Source of the DNA: Filimonas lacunae | GTDB taxonomy: Bacteria; Bacteroidota; Bacteroidia; Chitinophagales; Chitinophagaceae | DNA: 64,000 nt | NCBI RefSeq assembly: GCF_002355595.1 | Contig: NZ_AP017422.1 | Coordinates: forward strand, 806,001-870,000 | Reading direction: 5' to 3' | In this document: one piece after another, positions 42,159-49,611 of the stretch | How positions within the stretch are numbered: position 1 is the stretch's first letter | Layout: the number at the start of each line of letters is the position of its first letter | Translations under genes and position numbers: made by a program | Notes under the pieces: model-generated | The model's database searches: none | What the model saw: the letters and a program-made list of their open reading frames with translations, nothing else | What the model was told of the DNA's origin: nothing

Positions 42159-42587
42159 ATGAGATATTGTTTGCTGTTTATCCTGATAGCTTTTTATTCG
42201 TGCTATAAGGATGTGAAACCTACATATGAAAATGAAGAACGCCGGGGTGTATTAAGCAAGTCGCAATATTTAGAACTACGGGGTAATTTATGGCGGGTAT
42301 CGCCTTACTTATGTATTGCTGACACTATTGGAGGGTACTTGCACCTGTATTTTTATACTTACGCGGATACGCTGGACAAAGCCACTTTTAAGATGCGGTA
42401 TATGGATAACATAGCCGTAAGTGTTTACACCAATGCTTTTCGTAATTATTATACCGGTAAAATTGATTGGGTGTATAGCACAATAGTGGCTGTATATCAT
42501 GTGTATAGCATACAGCCACCATTTGAGAATCTGCTGTATACTTTTGAGTATGCCGGGAGTGATCCGTTGTTTAGGCGTATTGAGTGA
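42159..42587 (+). CDS. Putative lipoprotein, unknown function
   Basis: A 142-residue protein with a short signal peptide and lipobox (MRYCLLFILIAFYSC, Cys at residue 15). The mature part is rich in Tyr and beta-prone (LWRVSPYLCIADTIGGYLHL), without recognised domain. It is 42 nt after the 45-residue ORF and before the tmRNA promoter. Confidence 0.6.
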   Translation: MRYCLLFILIAFYSCYKDVKPTYENEERRGVLSKSQYLELRGNLWRVSPYLCIADTIGGYLHLYFYTYADTLDKATFKMRYMDNIAVSVYTNAFRNYYTGKIDWVYSTIVAVYHVYSIQPPFENLLYTFEYAGSDPLFRRIE

Positions 42588-42678
42588 TTTTTTCTGTTAA
42601 TCAGGCTTTTTTACGCATAGTTAGCCATGGGGCACTGTTAAAGCACTAAAATACTAGTTAGCATGTGCCTGTTTTTCC

Positions 42679-42686
42679 TATATTTG
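42679..42686 (+). promoter_or_regulatory. Predicted -7 element of ssrA
   Basis: TATATTTG matches TAnnTTTG, about 50 nt before the mature tmRNA 5' end. No clear -33 TTTG is seen. Confidence 0.55.
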
Positions 42687-42734
42687 CAGTCGGATTTACC
42701 AAGTTCTTTGATCTTTTACGATCTACAACAAAAT

Positions 42735-43108
42735 GGGGCTGTACTGGTTTTGACAGCGTATGTTGCGGTAGGTGTAAGCATGCAGTGCGTTGGATAATTA
42801 GCACTTTAATCTGAATATTCAAATTTCAAATGGCAATACTTCGTATGCCATGGCTGCCTAATCAGTGATTAGATAGTCATTAGGGCCGCTAGAGCAGGTT
42901 GGTCTGTTACCAAGCTCCGCCGCCGACTCAAAACAAATACAGAATGCTGTAGTGGAAGGCTGTGACTACTGCAAAAGACTATACAGCTAAGCGTAAGGTT
43001 GGTTTGTTCATTTCCTGCTTTATGCCGACAATTAATAATGAAATAAGCATGTAGAAAGCTTATGGTAATGACGTTTGGACAGGGGTTCGACTCCCCTCTG
43101 CTCCACCA
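42735..43108 (+). ncRNA. ssrA: tmRNA (transfer-messenger RNA)
   Basis: Rescues stalled ribosomes and tags the nascent chain for degradation. The 5' end GGGGCTGTACTGGTTTTGAC and the 3' T-arm/acceptor (AGGGGTTCGACTCCCCT, CTGCTCC, ACCA) are typical one-piece tmRNA. The tag frame is 42832-42861: GGC AAT ACT TCG TAT GCC ATG GCT GCC TAA, giving the charged Ala plus GNTSYAMAA, with the usual Y-A-x-A-A end. The acceptor stem has one T-T mismatch (position 6), the rest pairs. Pseudoknots fill the region to about 43070. The 3' end of ssrA is a common integration site, and an accessory region follows. Confidence 0.95.
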
Positions 43109-43112
43109 CCTG

Positions 43113-43137
43113 AGGGGACCGTATGGTCCCCTTTTTC
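43113..43137 (+). terminator. ssrA terminator
   Basis: AGGGGACC, GTAT loop, GGTCCCCT followed by TTTT, 4 nt after the CCA end. Confidence 0.92.
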
Positions 43138-43173
43138 ATTTATATCCATTTCTAATAGTCCTTTTTGTTTCAT

Positions 43174-43210
43174 TTTCAATAGATTATGCCTTAGCGGTTT
43201 CAGTAATGTA
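43174..43210. repeat. Dispersed intergenic repeat, copy 1
   Basis: TTTCAATAGATTATGC (43174-43189) is identical to 59795-59810, and the next 21 nt match it at most positions (both with GGTTT/GGTTT-like and TAATGT). Both copies lie 20-40 nt after a terminator. Confidence 0.6.
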
Positions 43211-43267
43211 GGGGTTCGATAGATGCCATCTTTATAATAAAGATGGCATCTATCGAACCCCTTTTTT
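43210..43267 (+). terminator. 25-bp perfect hairpin with T-run
   Basis: 43210-43234 is the exact reverse complement of 43238-43262, with a 3-nt loop, then TTTTTT. It begins with AGGGGTTCGA, the same ten bases as the tmRNA T-arm at 43080-43089. It faces the plus strand although no plus-strand gene ends here apart from ssrA, which has its own terminator. Confidence 0.7.
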
Positions 43268-43376
43268 ATGATATTATGCTTTCCAAGCGTGTTGCAGGCC
43301 TCTATAGCACCAAAATTAGGTAGGTGTACTAAAACATGCTGACAGCCGGCCTGATCCTTTACAAGATTTACCCGGC

Positions 43377-44273
43377 CTAATTCATTAAACGGTCCCTGAA
43401 TTTATTGGGAGAGCTTCCCACCTCTTTTTTAAACAGACGTGAAAAATAAGTGGGATTCTCAAAGCCAAGCGATGACGAAATTTCCGATATGTTCATATCG
43501 CTCCCTGTCAGCATATTTTTTGCCTCACCGATCAAAAAAAGGTGAATAAGTTCTAACGCTGTTTTTCCAGTTTCCTCTTTAAGGAGATCAGTTAAATAAC
43601 GGCTGGATAAATGCATTTTTTCTGCCAGCGAGGCTACGGTAGGCAACCCGGTATTGTTCAATTTTCTTTCTTCAAAATTGGCAGTTAGTAGTGCATTGAA
43701 CCTGGTTACCGTCGCTCCGGTTATCGCTGTCCGGTGAATAAACTGTCTTTTATAAAACCGCTGTGCATATTTGAGCAAAGAATCAATATGACTGATGATG
43801 ATCGATTTGCTATGTTCATCCGTATTGTTGTTATATTCCTTTTCTATGCTGAAATACAGGTTCCAGATAATATTTTCTTCCGCCGGTGAAAGATGTAGCG
43901 CCTCATTCACCTCATAGTCAAAAAAGCCGTATTTCTTAATTTCTTTATAGAGGGAAGTTCCAGGTAAATAGTCTTCATGAATGATGATCATAAACCCCTT
44001 TTCCTCCAATTCCATATTTCGGAAAGACACCTTCTGCTGTGGTTTGATAAATGACATCGAGCCGAGGTCATGGTCATACTTGGTTTTGCCGTACAGCATT
44101 TGCCCCGATTTCAGCTTTTTGAATCCAATGATATAAAAATCTGAAATAAAATCAAGTTCGCTGATGCTTGTGCAAGTATCCCTTTCACCATAAGCAACGC
44201 TGAAAAGGGGATGTTCAGGCGGCTTGACACCGAGTGCTTCATGCAGATCGCTGATTTTTCTAAAATGTTTCAT
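43377..44273 (-). CDS. AraC-family transcriptional regulator
   Basis: A 298-residue protein with an N-terminal cupin-like domain (about 15-130, FISDFYIIGFKKLKSGQMLY; SMSFIKPQQKVSF) and a C-terminal AraC domain (about 195-295). Both helix-turn-helices are clear: PTVASLAEKMHLSSRYLTDL and MNISEISSSLGFENPTYFSR, followed by the LFKKEVGSSPNKFR signature. It lies 57 nt after the SDR gene on the same strand and may regulate it. This arrangement, AraC with one SDR, is frequent in Bacteroidota. Confidence 0.9.
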   Translation of the reverse strand: MKHFRKISDLHEALGVKPPEHPLFSVAYGERDTCTSISELDFISDFYIIGFKKLKSGQMLYGKTKYDHDLGSMSFIKPQQKVSFRNMELEEKGFMIIIHEDYLPGTSLYKEIKKYGFFDYEVNEALHLSPAEENIIWNLYFSIEKEYNNNTDEHSKSIIISHIDSLLKYAQRFYKRQFIHRTAITGATVTRFNALLTANFEERKLNNTGLPTVASLAEKMHLSSRYLTDLLKEETGKTALELIHLFLIGEAKNMLTGSDMNISEISSSLGFENPTYFSRLFKKEVGSSPNKFRDRLMN

Positions 44274-44330
44274 TTTGTACTCAATATAAACGGAACCTTG
44301 AAAAGCGGTATCCCACTCATGCCAATTTAT

Positions 44331-45149
44331 TTAACCATGTGCTGCCACAGAGACATCCTGCCATGATTCCCATGTTTTCAGGCGTTCTTCGTAAGTATAT
44401 TTCACCCATGGGTAAGTGGTTTTGCCCAATAGCAATCTTAATGGCGGATTATCCGAATCCACCAGCATAAGTAACGCATTGGCAGTTGCTGCGGGGTTGC
44501 CGGAGTCTTGTGTTTCTGCTAGCTCGTAAAAAGATTTTCGTACTTCATCATAGGCAGGAATTGATTCACTTAAGGCAAGAGAAGTTGTTCCGAAGAAGTC
44601 TGTGGAAAATCCACCTGGTTCCAATAGGGTTACTTTAATACCAAAACCACTTACTTCGCCAGCCAGTGTTTCAGCAAGACCTTCCACTGCGAACTTCGAT
44701 GCACTGTACAATCCCATCAGTGACACGGTATTTAAACCCAAAGCGCTCGAAAGTTGAATGATATGCCCTGATTTTTGCGCACGCATGATGGGTAAAACTG
44801 CCTGAATGGTCCATAATGATCCCAGCACATTCGTTTCTAACTGTGCACGTACATCCTGTTCGCTTAACTCCTCTATGGCTCCTACATGTCCAAAACCTGC
44901 ATTATTGACGAGTACGTCGATACGACCAAAATGTGCTTTTGCAGCTTTCACTGCTTCAAAACTCGCTTTTTTATCAGTTACATCCAGCTTAAGTACCAAT
45001 AGATTCGATGCAAACTCTTTTGCGAGTTCAGTCAATGCGTCAGGGTTTCGAACTGTGGCAACTACATTATCACCGCGTTTTAAAAATGCTTCTGCCCAAA
45101 TTCTGCCGAATCCACGGGATGCCCCTGTTATAAAAATTGTTTTTGCCAT
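44331..45149 (-). CDS. Short-chain dehydrogenase/reductase
   Basis: A 272-residue classical SDR. It has the cofactor motif TGASRGFGRIWAEAFLKRGD (about 7-26), NNAG (86-89), a catalytic Ser in QLSSALG and the YxxxK pair in GLYSASKFAVEGLAE. VATVRNPD at the second strand suggests NADP(H) preference. The substrate is not predictable. It is upstream of the AraC gene in the same direction. Confidence 0.9.
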   Translation of the reverse strand: MAKTIFITGASRGFGRIWAEAFLKRGDNVVATVRNPDALTELAKEFASNLLVLKLDVTDKKASFEAVKAAKAHFGRIDVLVNNAGFGHVGAIEELSEQDVRAQLETNVLGSLWTIQAVLPIMRAQKSGHIIQLSSALGLNTVSLMGLYSASKFAVEGLAETLAGEVSGFGIKVTLLEPGGFSTDFFGTTSLALSESIPAYDEVRKSFYELAETQDSGNPAATANALLMLVDSDNPPLRLLLGKTTYPWVKYTYEERLKTWESWQDVSVAAHG

Positions 45150-45263
45150 TATTTATTTTAATTTAATAAGGACAAATTTCGGCTAGCTAGTAACAGCTAT
45201 TGTGATACAAAAGTAGGCAATAATGAAACGTTTTTACGCTTCCCTATGGTCAGACCACATTGG

Positions 45264-46664
45264 TCAGCTGTGCCAGGTAAGATTGTGCCGGGTATTCTGT
45301 CCGTTTGAAACACGCGGATCTATTCCATATTGATCGGGAACACCAAGGTGGTTCCTAAGGGTCTTTCCGGCATAGTCCCGATGAAAAAGCCCACGTTCCT
45401 GCAGGACCGGAACTACTTCATCAACAAAAGCATCAATACCATCTGCGTAGACGTCAGGCGAGATCCAAAATCCATCGGCTGCCTCCGCTTCAAACCATGT
45501 CTGCATATGGTTTGCTGCTTCAACACCTGGCCCCACTATCACAGGATGATAATCGATAACCCCATGGGCAAGAATATCACGCAGGCTCCAGCCTTCTTTT
45601 GCGATTTTCAGGGCATATGATGAACGTGGATCATACCTGGATGGGCGGGCAACACTGAGGTCCGTTTTTGAGAGTGGTTCATCGATGTGTTTATCGCCAA
45701 GCGAAATTCCCAGCATTTGCTGAAGATACGCAATCCGCTGAGGGAATAAATGTTCCGTCAGTTGGATCCGGCGGTTAAGTGCTGTTCGCCTGTCCTTAGC
45801 GATCGTGGTCATCAAGCCCGGGATATATTTGATCTCGTCGGGATTACGTCCATAACGTTTTGCCGCCTCCCTGAACGCATTACGTTGCGCACGCGCATCG
45901 TCAATGGTAAATGACGAACCGATCACCGCGTTGGCGAATCGCCCGGCCAGTTCATGTGCATTCGGGCTGCCGCCGGCATGAAAGATAATCGGCTGGCCCT
46001 GTTCTGATGGCGGTATATAAAGCGGCCCCCTTGATCCGACAAATTTGCCCTGTAAATTGATGGGAATGATCTGATCTTTGCGAGCGAAAAGACCTGTCTG
46101 CTGATCATGTATCCAGGCATCTTTGCCCCAACTGCCCCAAAGCGCCTGGACCAACTCAATTGTCTCATGTGCGCGGCCGTAACGGTCTTGGCTGGAGGGT
46201 ATTCTTACTCCATAATTGGCCGCAACATCGTCACCGCTTGATGTGACCGCATTCCAGCCGGCTCTTCCATGGCTCATAATATCCAGCGCTTTGAATTGCC
46301 TGGCTAGGTTGAAGGGTTCGTTAAAGGTGGTCGAGCCCGTGGCTACCAATCCTATATACGCTGTTTCCCGCGCTACTGCTGCCAGGGTCATCATCACGTC
46401 GAGGTTGAAGTTCGGCGATTCTGTCGCAATATCGGCCATAATGGCCCCCGGGCCATCGGGCAAAAATAGGAACTGGAACTTTCCGCGCTCTGCTGCCTGT
46501 GCCTGCTTGACCCTTGAGTCAAAGCTTACATAACTTTTAGGGTCCACTCCCGGCATTCGCCATGCTCCCGGCTGGGAACCATACCCGTTCCCTAAGTGAA
46601 GGCCGATCAGCATTTGTCTTCCGCTGTCTGATATTTGGTTAGTATATTCTAATGACAATGCCAT
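45264..46664 (-). CDS. FMN-dependent luciferase-like monooxygenase, NtaA/SnaA/DszA type
   Basis: A flavin monooxygenase that uses FMNH2 from a separate reductase. From ATG 46664 it has 466 residues with MLIGLHLGNGYGSQPGAWRM, the substrate region PNFNLDVMMTLAAVARETAY, and the family signatures RAGWNAVTSSGDDVAANYGV and PIIFHAGGSPNAHELAGRFA. A start at 46760 would add 32 atypical residues and cannot be excluded. Relatives act on nitrilotriacetate, EDTA, sulfones or pristinamycin precursors. An operator shared with the HxlR regulator lies upstream. No flavin reductase is adjacent. Confidence 0.87.
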   Translation of the reverse strand: MALSLEYTNQISDSGRQMLIGLHLGNGYGSQPGAWRMPGVDPKSYVSFDSRVKQAQAAERGKFQFLFLPDGPGAIMADIATESPNFNLDVMMTLAAVARETAYIGLVATGSTTFNEPFNLARQFKALDIMSHGRAGWNAVTSSGDDVAANYGVRIPSSQDRYGRAHETIELVQALWGSWGKDAWIHDQQTGLFARKDQIIPINLQGKFVGSRGPLYIPPSEQGQPIIFHAGGSPNAHELAGRFANAVIGSSFTIDDARAQRNAFREAAKRYGRNPDEIKYIPGLMTTIAKDRRTALNRRIQLTEHLFPQRIAYLQQMLGISLGDKHIDEPLSKTDLSVARPSRYDPRSSYALKIAKEGWSLRDILAHGVIDYHPVIVGPGVEAANHMQTWFEAEAADGFWISPDVYADGIDAFVDEVVPVLQERGLFHRDYAGKTLRNHLGVPDQYGIDPRVSNGQNTRHNLTWHS

Positions 46665-46840
46665 AATTCCTTTCTTGATATATTGATATAGTGCCGGTTG
46701 ATGACAATCGCACTCCGGAATGCCGGGAGAAATATTTCCCGGACGCTCTTGCACATTCATTATAGCTAAATCTCTGGTAAGATCGGTACAATAGACAGGA
46801 GCTCCTGGTTGTAGTCGCCAGAAGTTGGCCGGCGTGGATG

Positions 46841-46848
46841 CAAAATTA
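46841..46848 (-). promoter_or_regulatory. Predicted -7 element of the monooxygenase gene
   Basis: TAATTTTG on the minus strand. Operator copy A lies directly upstream of it (6 bp), covering the -33 region. Confidence 0.55.
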
Positions 46849-46853
46849 GAATT

Positions 46854-46896
46854 TATCGCTTTCTAAAGTATAGTGCTTTCTCAAAGGAAAGCGATA
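46854..46896 (-). promoter_or_regulatory. HxlR operator, copy A
   Basis: A perfect 10-bp inverted repeat, TATCGCTTTC (46854-46863) and GAAAGCGATA (46887-46896). On the minus strand its inner part reads CTTTCCTTTGAGAAAGCACT then ATAC, nearly identical to copy B at 47532-47568. Confidence 0.7.
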
Positions 46897-47164
46897 ATAT
46901 TGATGAAAGTATGAGTAAGAGGAGAGAACATCTGGAAGCAATCGTCTACGTAACTTATAATAAATCACTGTAGATCAATACAATGGCGTTGTTATGCTAA
47001 TCAGGCGCAGCGAGTTGAAATTTTGGGAGAAACGGAGCTAAGGAACAAACTGACGGACATTTGTACTTCTCCGACGGTATTTGCGTGAGATAGTACAGGG
47101 CACTTGCCATTTGAAGCAGGTTCAGCACCCTCCGAACGGATATGACAGGGGCGGCTTAAGAATA
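46897..47164. other. Intergenic remainder between operator A and the HxlR gene
   Basis: Together with the operator this makes a stretch of about 400 bp without a convincing gene. Open frames here are short and resemble no family. I see no hairpin terminator for the HxlR gene that ends at 47165. Confidence 0.4.
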
Positions 47165-47512
47165 CTAACGCTGAGAAACAACGATTCGATGATTTAAACC
47201 CCAATCCTTCAAAGAATAAATTATGGGCGTTAAAGTATCAGCGTAAGCTTCCAGCGTATACAAGATCTTAATGGGGTAATCGTCCAAAACTGTTCGTTTT
47301 AAAAGTTTATGCTGTTCAAGTTCCTTGAGTTCTTTAGCCAGGACTTTAGGGGTTATTCCTGGAATGCTTTCCTGGATATCCGTAAAGCGTTCATTACCAA
47401 CACCAACAGAGATGATAATGGGTAGTTTCCATTTGCCACTAATGACGTCAAGCGCATCCCTTACCGGCTTTATGGTATTCAGGCAATCGCAGTGTGTTTT
47501 TTTCTGAGCCAT
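47165..47512 (-). CDS. HxlR-family winged-helix regulator
   Basis: A 115-residue MarR-like winged-helix protein: CDCLNTIKPVRDALDVISGK, WKLPIIISVGVGNERFTDIQ, PGITPKVLAKELKELEQHKL, TLEAYADTLTPIIYSLKDWG. The N-terminal Cys pair before the first helix (CDCL) is typical of redox- or electrophile-sensing HxlR proteins. It is divergent from the SDR at 47709 with an inverted-repeat operator between them, and a second copy of that operator precedes the monooxygenase gene. Confidence 0.93.
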   Translation of the reverse strand: MAQKKTHCDCLNTIKPVRDALDVISGKWKLPIIISVGVGNERFTDIQESIPGITPKVLAKELKELEQHKLLKRTVLDDYPIKILYTLEAYADTLTPIIYSLKDWGLNHRIVVSQR

Positions 47513-47531
47513 AATATTCAGTCTAAAATTC

Positions 47532-47568
47532 CACTTTCCTTTGGGAAAGTACTATACAAAGGAAAGTG
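47532..47568. promoter_or_regulatory. HxlR operator, copy B
   Basis: CACTTTCCTTTG (47532-47543) and CAAAGGAAAGTG (47557-47568) form a perfect 12-bp inverted repeat with a 13-nt spacer, between the divergent hxlR-type and SDR genes. Copy A shares CTTTCCTTTG, GAAAG and ACTATAC at the same spacing. Confidence 0.72.
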
Positions 47569-47576
47569 AAACTGGC

Positions 47577-47584
47577 TAACTTTG
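47577..47584 (+). promoter_or_regulatory. Predicted -7 element of the SDR gene at 47709
   Basis: TAACTTTG, exact consensus, 9 bp downstream of operator copy B. Confidence 0.55.
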
Positions 47585-47708
47585 CAATAATTATTTTAAA
47601 CAAGGCGAATTCGCAAGTCATCTTAGTGGTGCTTAGCGTACCCTGGGTTGCATAGTCTTATTGAAAGCGCTCAAAGGATAAATCGTTTTTATACCAAACC
47701 AGTCTATC

Positions 47709-48455
47709 ATGAAAAGATTAGAAGGAAAGGTTGCCATCATTACTGGCGCCGCAAGGGGCATGGGTGCAGCACATGCTCGTTTATTTGCACGGGAAGGAGC
47801 TAAAGTCATATTAACTGATGTGCTGGAAAAGGAAGGCAAATTACTGGCTGACGAGCTGGGCGAAAATGTGATATACCTTAAGCATGATGTCACCAGCCCG
47901 GAAGATTGGGAAAAAGTACTCCGGGCTGCAGAAGATAAATTTGGCCCGGTAACAGTACTTGTTAACAACGCCGGCATCACAGGGGCTTTCGCCAACGTTG
48001 CTGAACTTGACTACCTGGAGTTTAAAAAAGTAATGACCATCAATGCAGATGGAACTTTCCTGGGAATGAAGACGGTGATACCATCAATGCTGAAGGCTGG
48101 TATTGGTTCAATCGTCAATATCTCTTCGGTATCCGGGTTGCAAGTAGCTCCAGGTTCTCCGAATGCCGCTTATGTTAGCAGCAAGTTCGCGGTGACGGGC
48201 CTTACAAAAATGGCAGCCCTGGAATACGCAACCAGGAACATCCGGGTCAATTCTGTACATCCCGGCGGTGTGAAAACAAATATTGTAGCGGACATGAGTG
48301 TGTTTGATGACCCCAAAATGCTCGAACCAACACCGATGAAGCGATTTGCAGAACCAATGGAGATTTCTTATCTCGTACTGTTTCTCGCCTCTGATGAAGC
48401 GTCGTACATCACTGCCTCAGAATATAAGGTGGATGGCGGTATGACAGCCAAATAA
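47709..48455 (+). CDS. Short-chain dehydrogenase/reductase
   Basis: A 248-residue classical SDR: TGAARGMGAAHARLFAREGA (about 12-31), DV at the end of the second strand (NAD preference), NNAGITGAF (about 88), SIVNISSVSG with catalytic Ser, YVSSKFAVTGL with Tyr/Lys and HPGGVKTNI. It resembles the 3-alpha/20-beta-hydroxysteroid and cyclohexanol dehydrogenase subgroup. It is divergent from the HxlR gene and has the operator in its promoter, so it is likely induced with the monooxygenase. The protein is intact. Confidence 0.92.
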   Translation: MKRLEGKVAIITGAARGMGAAHARLFAREGAKVILTDVLEKEGKLLADELGENVIYLKHDVTSPEDWEKVLRAAEDKFGPVTVLVNNAGITGAFANVAELDYLEFKKVMTINADGTFLGMKTVIPSMLKAGIGSIVNISSVSGLQVAPGSPNAAYVSSKFAVTGLTKMAALEYATRNIRVNSVHPGGVKTNIVADMSVFDDPKMLEPTPMKRFAEPMEISYLVLFLASDEASYITASEYKVDGGMTAK

Positions 48456-48482
48456 TTGAATTTAATTGAGGATATCACGAAG

Positions 48483-48566
48483 CGACAACTAAAAATTGGA
48501 ATAGTTGGTGCCGGTTTGATCAGCAAGATTCTGGCTAATCAATTTAATATTTCAGGGTATAAGTAG
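48483..48566 (+). pseudogene. Remnant of an NAD(P)-binding reductase N-terminus
   Basis: A 27-codon fragment reading RQLKIGIVGAGLISKILANQ and ending at TAG. It has the GxGxxG dinucleotide motif and resembles the start of the intact gene at 48800 (MKIGIIGTGAIGGTIARKM). The remaining 230 bp to 48799 hold no intact gene, only short frames such as one with FGRPVGKAISR near 48569, reminiscent of GRPVIKAFN in the intact paralogue. It is probably a decayed duplicate. Confidence 0.55.
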
Positions 48567-48799
48567 TTTGGCCGGCCCGTAGGCAAAGCAATCAGTAGAA
48601 CAAGGCAAGAACTGTCGATCAGTCAAAAGAAGAAACCTGGTGAAGTGTAAATTGATAACGTGTCAGGTAAATATCCGTATGATTATATGTATCATGCTGT
48701 AGACATTAAACGGGTGGACAGCTACATTCTGCCGGGGCAGAATAGCACAATGTGTTTAGTGTAATGGTAATAATGTAACACTCTTAAAAGAATAAGAAA

Positions 48800-49555
48800 A
48801 TGAAAATTGGAATAATTGGTACAGGTGCCATTGGAGGTACAATTGCAAGAAAAATGGTGGCAGCAGGGCATCAGGTTTCTGTAAGCAATTCAGATGATTT
48901 TGAAAAATTACAAAACCGCAGTAAAGAACTAGGGGCTTTGCCGAAGACCTTAGAGGACCTTGTTAAAGATGTAGAGGTTATTATACTGTCCGTGCCGACC
49001 ATAGCAATTCCAACCCTACCTAAAACTTTATTGGACAAGGTACCACAGGACACCATTGTAGTCGATACGTCTAATTATTATCCGTTTCGTGATTCCGATA
49101 TTGAGGATATAAAAAAAGGTAAAGCGGAGAGCGTCTGGGTGTCTGAACAAATAGGTCGCCCTGTCATTAAAGCCTTTAATATGTTACTGGCAGAAACACT
49201 TGTATCCAGGGGGAAACCGAATGGCGCACCAGGGCGAATAGCAATGGCAATATCTGGCGATGATGCCAAAGCCAAAGGAATCATATCCGGACTTGTAAAT
49301 GAAGTGGGCTTCGATGTTGTTGACGCGGGAAATCTGGAAAATTCATGGAGGCACCAGCCTGGAACGCCCGCTTATTGTACGGAGTTAAATGTAACGGAGC
49401 TCCAACTGGCGCTCAACGATGGTAAAAGGGATGTTGCTCCTCAGATCAGGGATTCTGTGATCAAAATATTCATGGAAAGTGCCAATCAGCCGTCGCATGA
49501 TGAGACAGTTACCATCAACAGATCGTTGTTTCCTAAAAATCCAAAAAAAGAATAG
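48800..49555 (+). CDS. NADPH-dependent F420-reductase-like oxidoreductase
   Basis: A 251-residue Rossmann protein: MKIGIIGTGAIGGTIARKMV, NSDD after the second strand, VIILSVPTIAIPTLPK, DTSNYYPFRD, VIKAFNMLLAE. It matches the NADP-binding oxidoreductase family that includes F420:NADP oxidoreductase and dinucleotide-binding YjgF-neighbour proteins. Since this phylum does not usually make F420, another electron acceptor or substrate is likely. A degraded copy lies just upstream, and a 19-bp perfect hairpin follows the stop. Confidence 0.82.
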   Translation: MKIGIIGTGAIGGTIARKMVAAGHQVSVSNSDDFEKLQNRSKELGALPKTLEDLVKDVEVIILSVPTIAIPTLPKTLLDKVPQDTIVVDTSNYYPFRDSDIEDIKKGKAESVWVSEQIGRPVIKAFNMLLAETLVSRGKPNGAPGRIAMAISGDDAKAKGIISGLVNEVGFDVVDAGNLENSWRHQPGTPAYCTELNVTELQLALNDGKRDVAPQIRDSVIKIFMESANQPSHDETVTINRSLFPKNPKKE

Positions 49556-49562
49556 TATTTGC

Positions 49563-49611
49563 GGATACACTAAGGCTGTTATCTATGTGTGGTAACAGCC
49601 TTAGTGTATCC
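49563..49611 (+). terminator. 19-bp perfect hairpin after the oxidoreductase gene
   Basis: GGATACACTAAGGCTGTTA (49563-49581) and its exact reverse complement (49593-49611), 11-nt loop. No T-run follows on the plus strand. Confidence 0.6.

Noticed and set aside
43080-49611. A full attL/attR pair around the island downstream of ssrA
   Set aside because: No second copy of the ssrA 3' end (T-arm plus acceptor) was found in the window; only ten bases recur, in the hairpin. No integrase is present.
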